From: DATBGO01 sp050011895
GTDB lineage: Bacteria > Actinomycetota > Actinomycetes > Streptosporangiales > Streptosporangiaceae
Reading direction: 5' to 3'
Assembly: GCA_050011895.1 (NCBI GenBank)
Contig: JBEKIF010000076.1
Span: forward strand, 1-15,516
DNA: 15,516 nucleotides
This document shows, piece by piece, positions 6,123 to 13,044 of the stretch. The notes under the pieces are model-generated. The model ran no database searches, was not told the origin of the DNA, and saw nothing but the letters and a program-made list of their open reading frames with translations. The number at the start of each line of letters is the position of its first letter. Positions within the stretch are counted from its first letter, which is position 1. The position numbers and the translations under genes are program-made.

Positions 6123-9100
6123 TCAGCCGCCGATTTGGACCGTCATCTGCGAAGGGCGGCCCGGCGAGGCGTAGATATGGTTCGTCACGGGGACGCCGTT
6201 GCTCCGGTCCAGCTGGCTGAGCGTCACGACCTTGACGCCCGACGCGCGGACGTCGTCGACCACCTTCTCGAAGAGGGCCAGCGGATAGCCCGGTGGTTCA
6301 CCCGACTCAGAATGAATTCTGTGAAAAGTGAGGATCAGGGTCATGTGATGAAGCTTCGCCTGCTGCACCGCCGCGGCTATCTCGGCGGGAGACGTGAAGC
6401 CCCTGCCCTTCCTTTCCCCGTCGCCCGGATACCGGACCTCGAGGTCGGTGATCTCACGCGGGTCACCATACGGGTATGCATCAAGGCCGTCGGCCGTTAC
6501 CCGGGCGAACATGTAGTAGCGGCCGACCACGCGGTCTAGTGCCGCATTTGTCGTCCCGTACGGGTAGATAAACCAGTTCGGCGCCGAGTTGAGCTGGTTG
6601 GCTTCGAGCCACGCGGCCTGCTGGACTATGTCACTCGCGTAGCCAGCCAGATCGTGACGAGCGTAGTATTCCCGTACCGCATCGACATCCTGCTGGGTCT
6701 CGTTTACCATGTTCCACCCCCAGCCGTCCTGGAGCGACTTGAGCTGGAACAAGTTGAGATAGTCCAGGGTCGGGTAGTCGACGTACTTGCCGATTACTGC
6801 AATGTTGGCTGCCATCCCGTTGTTATGCAGGTAACTCGCGGCAGGCAGGATTGACTGGAGGCCGTCGTCAAAAACGAACACCACCTTGCCCGCCTGCTGA
6901 TCGGGTGTCAGCGCGAGCTGATCAAGACTCACCGTAGACGGCTGGCCGCTGCCCCCGCGAGTCACCATCTCGATTTCCATCCCATCGATCCTGGACCAGT
7001 CGAAGCCAGGCGCCGACGCCTGCCAGCCGCCCGCGCGGCCCCACTGCCCGCTTGGGCCGATGAATATGTTCACCCACCGCCCGGAATCATTCTTGGTATA
7101 GGTGTCCAGCAGGCTCGTGGTAACCCATTTCGCCCAGTGATCATTGGAGAAGCGCAGCCGCAGCTCGCTGAGCTGAGCGAGTCCGGATACCTTTAGCGTG
7201 AGCCGGGCGTCCTGCTGATCCAGATTGAGCCGGACGCCGTTGTTCTGCATCATCGCCGGCGACCCGCTGCCGGCCGAGAGACTGACTACAGCGCGATCCG
7301 GGCCGCCGCCCGCGTTGCTGTCTGATAGTGATCCGGAGCCCGTTGCGGACCAGGTGCCCCGCGCTGCGGCGGCCGGGACGGCCGTCGTCGGCACGGCTGG
7401 CGGCGTCGGGTCGGTCGCCCGGGCCGTCGCCGCGATCGCCGCGCTCTCGCCGAGCGAGACACTGAGATGCCGCTGGCCGTCAACGATACCGAGGCGCCGG
7501 CCGGCATCACCGACATTGATCGCGAAGCCGGCCTGCCGCGGGGCCCCGATCGTCAGCAGGGTTACGAAGGTGGCGTCCTTCCCCTTGTCCGTGTACCTGA
7601 CCGAATAGCATGGCAGCAGCTTTGCGTATTCCACCGAGCACAGGCCATCGGGCCTGCTTCCCCTCCGGTTAATCGCGTCGCTCTCGGTCATGCTGCCGGG
7701 CAGCAGCTGCTGAATAGTGATCTCGCGCCGCGGAGTGCCGCCTGTCCCGGACACCGTCAGGCCGGCTTTCGAGAGCGTCGCCCCCGGGAACAGGTGGAAC
7801 ATCTGCTGGTAGGTGTGAGCCGCTGCCGAGCTGAGCCGGTCAACGACGAGCACGTGATCCGGGTCGATCATCATGACCAGGCGGCGATGAGTCACGCCCG
7901 GGTAGAGCGAGCTTTCCGCCGACTGGTAGGTCAGGCCGTCCTTGGTGACCAGCCCCCCCGCCGTCCCGTCACCCTGCGGCTGCGATCTCCCGTCGACGAC
8001 AACGGTGTTGTGTGACATCGTGCCGTGGAAGTAATCGCGGTAGGGGCCCGGCGTGTCCGTGTACAGTCCGGGGTCGGGCAGCAGGTCACCGCCGCCCCCG
8101 TACAAGGTGAGCCCCAGGGCGTCGAGGTCGCTTTGCGCAGTCCGGTACTTGCCCACGTTGTAGGTGAGGTAGGTGCTGCCGGTGAACCCGGCGCCGCTTC
8201 CCCATCCGGAGCGCATGACCGTCAGGGCCGATGCCGGGAAGTAGACGCTCGCTTCGGACGGGGCCGACCCGCGCGCTCCGTGCGTGAGGACATATTCAAA
8301 CTCCGGATCGCTCGCCGCCATGCTGGCGTAGACGCCGGAGTCATTGATTGTCGCCTCCAGCGACGCGCCCATAAGCGGAACTTGTGAATTCGGCTGGAGG
8401 ATATACGTGGCAAAGTTGATCATGGACTTCAGCCTGGCCCCGAAGTTCGTGCTGATCGGGTAGCCCTGGGAGACTGAGTAATTATATACCTGCCAGTATT
8501 TCTCCAGGATATAGAAGTCGTAGTAAGGCGAATTCTCTATTAGCTGCCCATCGGCATCGATAATCCCGTCCAGTTGCCACCGGAACCGTTCCTCCGCCAG
8601 CATCAGCCACTGCTGGGCATGCGGCAGCCCGGGGAAGGCGACCGCCAGCTCGTACAGTGCCGCTGCCTCATTGGTACCCTGATTTTCTCCCGGCTGATAG
8701 TGATTCGGATCCGCCAGGTACTGGCCAGTCTTCTCCAGCTCCGCCAGGATTTCCGTGCTCGCGGCCTCGGGCAGCTGATGACCCTGCCGCAGCTTCCACC
8801 ACGTGTCGACCAGCGCCATGCTCCTGAAGGCCGCAGTGTGCGGGTCAGCCCATGCCCACCGGGACGTGCTCTCAGCAGCAATGAAGCTCAGATCGAGCCT
8901 GAGCAGCTGCCTTGCATATACCACTTTGCCAGTGGTGCGGTACGCGTACAGCAGATTAAGGCTCGGCCGCAGCGAGTAGAATTCAAAACGCCAGTACGGC
9001 GCATTGTACGGATTCTCTGACCAGGTCGGCAGCGAGGGGAACTGCACCGGCTGGTACCGGGGCAGGTCGAACCTGTTACGCAGCAGATCGTTCGCTGCGG

Positions 9101-9491
9101 CAATGTTTCCCTCGTCGGTGCTGGCATATATCGACTCTCGTCCGTTCCCGACCAGCGGGGATGACGCATAGATCGCCTCATACGGCCCGCTCGCTGCCCC
9201 GTGGGCGCATACGTAACCGCCGGAGACCTCGATCATGTCAAGCGCGGCGGGACATTGATTGAAGAATGGTATGTTATCAATCGCGCTCACGGTGTTGTCG
9301 AATGCGAGTGCTACCGTCTGCCCGACGTTGGATGAGAGCAGGGCATGCGGATCGGCATAGTTAAGAATCTTCAGACAGAAGATTGCCGCGATGGCGGCAG
9401 CGATCGCGATCTCGAAGAAAAGGCGCCTGACGACGCGTGCCCGTTCCCGGGGCTTCGGCCTGTGCTTCCGCAGGATTATCCGCGAAACCAT
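6123..9491 (-). CDS. Membrane-anchored heparinase II/III-like lyase fused to a NodB-like domain
   Basis: A 1122-residue protein. A basic N-terminus and one membrane segment (about 25-43) anchor it with the body outside. Residues about 100-400 form an (alpha/alpha) toroid as in uronate polysaccharide lyases (NHYQPGENQGTNEAAALYEL, ENSPYYDFYIL). Residues about 415-690 are the heparinase II/III beta-sandwich (SDLDALGLTLYGGG, DLLPDPGLYTDTPGPYRDYF, SHNTVVVDGRSQ). A Pro/Ala/Thr linker (692-710) leads to a jelly roll (about 712-865), then a NodB-type domain (868-1100) with VFVFDDG (D875, D876), IYPYG (976-980) and LILTFHRI (H1057). By eye, the usual lyase His in NHG is Gln271 and the His of HxD is Asp455. 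The NodB HxxxH is missing, with E931/D935 or V929/Q933 in its place. GAGG lies five bases before the ATG, inside the synthase 3' end; the 16-bp overlap points to coupled translation. Family assignment is good; activity is uncertain. Confidence 0.85.
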   Translation of the reverse strand: MVSRIILRKHRPKPRERARVVRRLFFEIAIAAAIAAIFCLKILNYADPHALLSSNVGQTVALAFDNTVSAIDNIPFFNQCPAALDMIEVSGGYVCAHGAASGPYEAIYASSPLVGNGRESIYASTDEGNIAAANDLLRNRFDLPRYQPVQFPSLPTWSENPYNAPYWRFEFYSLRPSLNLLYAYRTTGKVVYARQLLRLDLSFIAAESTSRWAWADPHTAAFRSMALVDTWWKLRQGHQLPEAASTEILAELEKTGQYLADPNHYQPGENQGTNEAAALYELAVAFPGLPHAQQWLMLAEERFRWQLDGIIDADGQLIENSPYYDFYILEKYWQVYNYSVSQGYPISTNFGARLKSMINFATYILQPNSQVPLMGASLEATINDSGVYASMAASDPEFEYVLTHGARGSAPSEASVYFPASALTVMRSGWGSGAGFTGSTYLTYNVGKYRTAQSDLDALGLTLYGGGGDLLPDPGLYTDTPGPYRDYFHGTMSHNTVVVDGRSQPQGDGTAGGLVTKDGLTYQSAESSLYPGVTHRRLVMMIDPDHVLVVDRLSSAAAHTYQQMFHLFPGATLSKAGLTVSGTGGTPRREITIQQLLPGSMTESDAINRRGSRPDGLCSVEYAKLLPCYSVRYTDKGKDATFVTLLTIGAPRQAGFAINVGDAGRRLGIVDGQRHLSVSLGESAAIAATARATDPTPPAVPTTAVPAAAARGTWSATGSGSLSDSNAGGGPDRAVVSLSAGSGSPAMMQNNGVRLNLDQQDARLTLKVSGLAQLSELRLRFSNDHWAKWVTTSLLDTYTKNDSGRWVNIFIGPSGQWGRAGGWQASAPGFDWSRIDGMEIEMVTRGGSGQPSTVSLDQLALTPDQQAGKVVFVFDDGLQSILPAASYLHNNGMAANIAVIGKYVDYPTLDYLNLFQLKSLQDGWGWNMVNETQQDVDAVREYYARHDLAGYASDIVQQAAWLEANQLNSAPNWFIYPYGTTNAALDRVVGRYYMFARVTADGLDAYPYGDPREITDLEVRYPGDGERKGRGFTSPAEIAAAVQQAKLHHMTLILTFHRIHSESGEPPGYPLALFEKVVDDVRASGVKVVTLSQLDRSNGVPVTNHIYASPGRPSQMTVQIGG

Positions 9492-10924
9492 GTCATCCTC
9501 TTGATAGTTGCGGCGGCGTAGAAGATCAGCCAGGTAAATATGACCGTGGACATGAGGCTCATCATGGGCCGGTAGAGCCAGCGCCGCGATCCGGGATTCT
9601 CATGGCGGAAGGCGAGGCCGAAGCTCAGTCCGATGATCGCGATACCCGCCAGGTACAAGAGCATCGACATGGGATCGCCGTGCAGGGGCAAGTAGATCAG
9701 GTGCCGGGCCGCCACGAACGGCCCGGCGAACACGAATGCCACATGCACGTAATAGAACAGCGCCGGCAGCAGGGGGCGGCGCCAGTAGAATCGCCCGGTC
9801 ACGAAGACGTTGCGTATGAAGCTCTTCTTCCAGCGGATCTGCTGTTTAGTCATCCCGCTGAAGCTGGTGGGCACACTGGTCCAGGCCCGGGTCGACTTCG
9901 AGTAGACGATCTTCCAGTCACGTACCGGATACTGCGGCATCGCGAAAGGTGACTGCGCATAGCGTGGCAGCACTCTCGGGCCGAGGTAGCCCCCGCCGAG
10001 GACGAAAGCCGTCAGGGTCCGATCTGTCGCGAACCGGAACTCCTGGCCGAGAAAGGTATCGGCCTCCCAGGCCGGCATGAAGTTGTAGACGGCCGATCGC
10101 CTGAAGAAGGCCAGCGGCCCCGATACGCACGTGACGGCGCCGAAGACGCTCTCGAATGCCTTCCGTACCGAGAACTGACCTTCATACCATGAGTCCTGAA
10201 TCCTCGTGAGGATGTTGGTATCGCCGTTCAGCGCCCGGCAGTGGCCGCTTACCGCACCCACTTCCTCGTCAGCCATGAATATCGGCACGGCCATTTCAAG
10301 CGCATTATGCGCCCAGACGGTGTCGCTGTCGGCGAAGGCCATGATCGTTCCGCTGGACTGGAGAACGCCAGCAGCGAGCGCGCCCTTCTTCCCGCGATTA
10401 CCGGGAAGCTCGATAAGTGTTATCGGATAGCTTCTGGCAAGCTCCCGCAGCACCGCGCGGGTATTGTCTGTCGACGCATCGTCGATGACGATCAGCTCGG
10501 TGTTCGGGTAAGTCTGAGCGGCCATCGACGCAATGCACTGGCGCACCAGCACTTCCTCGTTGTGAACGGCCACGATGCAGCTGACCAGCGGCCAGCCGGT
10601 CCGCTGGACGCGCGCCAGATCTAAATCCGGCTGCCTGGCCCGCGCGACGAGGGCCGGATCACGATAGAATGCAAACGATATTGTCATCGTGACCAGGATC
10701 ACCGCGGTGACCATAATGCCGTAGGCGTAGAATGCGTCGTTCGAGTCCGGATTCTTGAACTCGATTTTCAGCGCCAGCAGGGTAAGCAGAGCCAGCACCG
10801 CGATCAGCGGCAGGCCGCGCAGGCGCGAGCGCAGCGCCGGCTGCGCACGCCGGCGATGCGCACGGGTCCCCGGCGGGGCTGCCGTCTGGCCCGGCTTGAG
10901 AAGACCAGGTACGCGGGAGTCCAT
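9476..10924 (-). CDS. Processive family-2 glycosyltransferase, hyaluronan/chitin synthase-like
   Basis: A 482-residue membrane enzyme that should polymerise a UDP-sugar and pass the chain through the membrane. A Pro/Arg-rich cytoplasmic tail is followed by membrane segments at about 37-53 and 66-86. The GT-A catalytic domain shows CIVAVHNEE, IVIDDAS (145-151), FADSDTVW with the DxD pair D199/D201, SGPLAFFRRSAV (268-279), TDRTLT (300-305, where hyaluronan synthases have GDDRHLT) and QQIRW (361-365), the QxxRW mark of processive synthases. Three more segments follow (about 384-408, 419-439, 453-472). The arrangement matches bacterial hyaluronan synthase and NodC. Sugar specificity cannot be read from sequence. 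The gene lies between the nucleotide-sugar dehydrogenase (200 bp upstream) and the lyase fusion (16-bp overlap), which suggests a uronic-acid-containing polymer. The ATG has no clear ribosome site. Confidence 0.9.
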   Translation of the reverse strand: MDSRVPGLLKPGQTAAPPGTRAHRRRAQPALRSRLRGLPLIAVLALLTLLALKIEFKNPDSNDAFYAYGIMVTAVILVTMTISFAFYRDPALVARARQPDLDLARVQRTGWPLVSCIVAVHNEEVLVRQCIASMAAQTYPNTELIVIDDASTDNTRAVLRELARSYPITLIELPGNRGKKGALAAGVLQSSGTIMAFADSDTVWAHNALEMAVPIFMADEEVGAVSGHCRALNGDTNILTRIQDSWYEGQFSVRKAFESVFGAVTCVSGPLAFFRRSAVYNFMPAWEADTFLGQEFRFATDRTLTAFVLGGGYLGPRVLPRYAQSPFAMPQYPVRDWKIVYSKSTRAWTSVPTSFSGMTKQQIRWKKSFIRNVFVTGRFYWRRPLLPALFYYVHVAFVFAGPFVAARHLIYLPLHGDPMSMLLYLAGIAIIGLSFGLAFRHENPGSRRWLYRPMMSLMSTVIFTWLIFYAAATIKRMTWFRG

Positions 10925-10936
10925 GGCGGTCAGAGC

Positions 10937-10966
10937 GCCGTGGTAGCCAGCGGGGCCGTGCTAGCC
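10937..10966. repeat. 12-bp direct repeat before the synthase start
   Basis: GCCGTGGTAGCC (10937-10948) and GCCGTGCTAGCC (10955-10966) differ at one base and are 18 bp apart, just upstream of the synthase ATG where a ribosome site would be expected. It may be a binding site or simply chance in GC-rich DNA. Confidence 0.35.
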
Positions 10967-11040
10967 GGCGGGCGGGGAGCTAGTGCAGACGCTCGTTTCA
11001 CGTTGCTTCCTCATGCGGGGGCGAAGGTGCGCGGGGTCTA

Positions 11041-11085
11041 GGCGCGGCCGGGCCCGGCTGACGCGGTCGGCTCAGGCCCGGCGCC
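11041..11085 (-). terminator. GC-rich hairpin after the dehydrogenase gene
   Basis: CCGGGCC (11048-11054) pairs with GGCCCGG (11075-11081), and the flanking GGCG and CGCC extend the stem across a small bulge. It lies about 40 bases past the dehydrogenase stop and before the synthase gene. It may attenuate rather than end transcription if the genes form one operon. Confidence 0.35.
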
Positions 11086-11124
11086 CTGGGCTGTGCCGCA
11101 TGGCGGGCACAGCCCCGTGTTGCC

Positions 11125-12384
11125 TCAGAGTCTCTCGATATGCGCTCCCGCGATGCGCCCTCGCGTGTCGAGGACCAGCCGGGCGTTACGGGAGAGCTGG
11201 TCCAGGTCGTAGCCCGTATGATCTTGGAGCAGGATCACCAGGTCGGCGCGGGCGACCTCGGCGTCGAGGTCCTCGGCCCGGCGGACCGGCTCGCCGCCCG
11301 CTGACCACTCGGCCACGTGCGGATCGTGGTAGGCCAGTTCCGCACCGCGGGAGCGTAGCTTGCTGCCGATCACCTTGACCGGGGATTCGCGCTGGTCGGC
11401 TACGTCCCTCTTGTAGGTGACCCCGAGGAGCAGGACGCGAGCCCCGTTCAGCGGCTTCGCGGCCCCGTTGAGCAGCTCGACGGCCCGGTCTACCACGTAC
11501 GCGGGCATCTTGCAGTTGATCTCCTGGGCGAGTTCGACGAACCGGAACGGGTAGCCCAGCGTCCGGACCTTGTAGCCCAGGTAATTCGGGTCAATCGGGA
11601 TGCAGTGGCCGCCGACGCCGGGCCCCGGGTAGAAGGCCTGGAAGCCGAATGGCTTGCTGGCCGCGCATCTGATGGCGTCCCACAGGTCGATGCCGAGTTC
11701 ATGGCAGAACACCGCCATCTCGTTGACCAGCGCGATGTTCACATGCCGGTACGTATTCTCCAGCAGCTTGGCCATCTCGGCCTCCCGCGCGGACCGGGCG
11801 CGGACCACCTGATCGCACAGCTTGCCGTAGAAGCGCGTGGCGGCGTCGGCGCAGGACGCGGTCTGGCCGCCGACGACCTTGGGGGTGTTACGGAGCCCGA
11901 AGTCGGGGTTGCCAGGGTCGATCCGCTCGGGCGAGAACGCCAGCGAGAAGTCCACCCCGGCGGTGAGCCCGGATACCTTTTCGAGCAGTGGCCGCACGAC
12001 CTCATCGGTCGTTCCCGGGTAGGTGGTGGACTCCAGCACCACGAGCATGCCCGGCCGGAGCAGCCGCCCGGCCGTCTTGGTGGCTGCGGAAACCGCGGCC
12101 AGGTCGGGCGTGCTGTCTGCTGACAGCGGTGTGGGCACGCAGATCACGATGGTGTCCGGAGCCCCCACCTCGGCCTCCAGCGTCGTCGCGCGGAAGCCTT
12201 TCGCCAGCATTGCGGCAATGTCGGCGGCCGGGATGTCACCCACATGTGAGCGACCGGAGTTCAGCCCGGAGACTAGTTCCTGATTCAGGTCATAGCCGAC
12301 AACCCGAAGACCCGATAAAGCCGCTTCACGGGCGAGCGGGAGCCCGACGTACCCGAGGCCGATGACCAGCAGATCGCTAGACAA
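11125..12384 (-). CDS. UDP-N-acetylhexosamine-type 6-dehydrogenase
   Basis: A 419-residue nucleotide-sugar dehydrogenase that oxidises C6 of a UDP-sugar to the uronic acid with two NAD. The NAD motif is VIGLGYVGLP (G9, G11, G14), followed by CVPTPL (82-87), ESTTYPGT, FSPERIDPGN (150-159) and EMAKLLEN (203-210, K206). The catalytic Cys is C261 in PGPGVGGHCIPIDPNYL, and the C-terminal domain carries VLLLGVTYKRDVADQRESP. The GGHCIPID version of the Cys motif is that of WbpA-like UDP-GlcNAc/GalNAc dehydrogenases rather than the GGSCFPKD of UDP-glucose dehydrogenase, so an N-acetylhexosaminuronic acid is the likeliest product. The start is TTG, required because the NAD motif begins at residue 9; AGGGGGA lies six bases before it. 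Cytoplasmic, first gene of the minus-strand group, and the presumed donor supplier for the synthase. Confidence 0.9.
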   Translation of the reverse strand: MSSDLLVIGLGYVGLPLAREAALSGLRVVGYDLNQELVSGLNSGRSHVGDIPAADIAAMLAKGFRATTLEAEVGAPDTIVICVPTPLSADSTPDLAAVSAATKTAGRLLRPGMLVVLESTTYPGTTDEVVRPLLEKVSGLTAGVDFSLAFSPERIDPGNPDFGLRNTPKVVGGQTASCADAATRFYGKLCDQVVRARSAREAEMAKLLENTYRHVNIALVNEMAVFCHELGIDLWDAIRCAASKPFGFQAFYPGPGVGGHCIPIDPNYLGYKVRTLGYPFRFVELAQEINCKMPAYVVDRAVELLNGAAKPLNGARVLLLGVTYKRDVADQRESPVKVIGSKLRSRGAELAYHDPHVAEWSAGGEPVRRAEDLDAEVARADLVILLQDHTGYDLDQLSRNARLVLDTRGRIAGAHIERL

Positions 12385-12626
12385 CCCAAATCCCCCTAAT
12401 AATCACTAAAGCTGTGAACTATGGCTTGCGGACGTTTAGCCGCTCATGGACTCGCCGAGCATACTGCCTTGTTCCGCTGGGCGCCTGGGATTCATGCGAA
12501 ACGCAATGCGAGTCCGTGAGCACCCGCCCTGGATCACATTTCCGGCGCTATCCGATAATCCCTCAACAGACTTATTAATCCGCTTCCTCCGTATCGCGCC
12601 AGCCCAGCGGGATGCAACGACCAGCA

Positions 12627-12725
12627 GGTCGCACCGCTTGGTCGCACCGCTTGGTCGCACCGCTTGGCCGCTTGGTCGCACCGCCTGGTCGCACTGCCAG
12701 GTCGCACCGCCAGGTCGCACCGCAC
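12627..12725. repeat. 13-bp tandem array, seven copies and a partial one
   Basis: The unit GGTCGCACCGCTT occurs three times, then a copy shortened to 8 bp (GGCCGCTT), then four copies with changes in the last bases (ending CCT, CCA or CAC). It lies in the divergent promoter region, about 240 bp before the dehydrogenase start and about 320 bp before the deacetylase start. Reading frames through it are low-complexity and not genes. The spacer-free layout rules out CRISPR. Confidence 0.85.
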
Positions 12726-12932
12726 CAGCCCGGAAATACGCGACTTCCCGCAGGTCAGATGCTCCCGGCCAGGGAAGGGGAGGCCTGTTGCCTGCAGCCC
12801 GCACTGGGAGCGCCTGGTCAGCCCGGCCAGGGCCGGCTAGCGCCGGGCGCTCCGGTAAATGTTCGCCATTATGGTTACACAATGGTCAATATGGCCATAG
12901 CAGGAGAGGCCGGCGACTGGCTTGTCAACCAA

Positions 12933-12952
12933 TACAGAATTAATCTGTAATC
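12933..12952. promoter_or_regulatory. Dyad and shared 11-bp box upstream of the deacetylase
   Basis: TACAGA-ATTAA-TCTGTA (12933-12949) is a perfect 6-5-6 inverted repeat about 95 bp before the deacetylase start. It overlaps AATCTGTAATC (12942-12952), which is repeated exactly at 5806-5816. Place and symmetry suggest an operator or activator site; the protein is unknown. Confidence 0.4.
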
Positions 12953-13044
12953 GATCTTTTGAATGTGAGATGCTATGGCGTGCGAGCGTGCCCGATAACT
13001 CGCCGGACTGCACAGGCGCGGCGTCCTTTTAGGAGGTTTTTGCC

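Larger units (their letters stand above)
12385..13044. other. 660-bp divergent intergenic region
   Basis: This region separates the minus-strand polysaccharide genes from the plus-strand deacetylase and must hold promoters for both. Seen in it are the dehydrogenase ribosome site, an AT-rich patch at 12550-12580, a 13-bp tandem array, a 10-bp palindrome TATGGCCATA (12890-12899), a 6-5-6 dyad and the deacetylase ribosome site. No conserved reading frame and no clear -35/-10 pair was found. Confidence 0.6.

Noticed and set aside
5839..6539. Plus-strand frames through the 8/16-bp array
   Set aside because: The products are repeat-derived Gly/Pro/Ala/Arg text and run antisense into the lyase gene.
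12627..12725. CRISPR array
   Set aside because: Units are contiguous 13-mers without unique spacers, and no cas genes are near.
13024..13034. Hairpin hiding the deacetylase ribosome site (TCCT/AGGA)
   Set aside because: A 4-bp stem with a 3-base loop is too weak to count as regulation.
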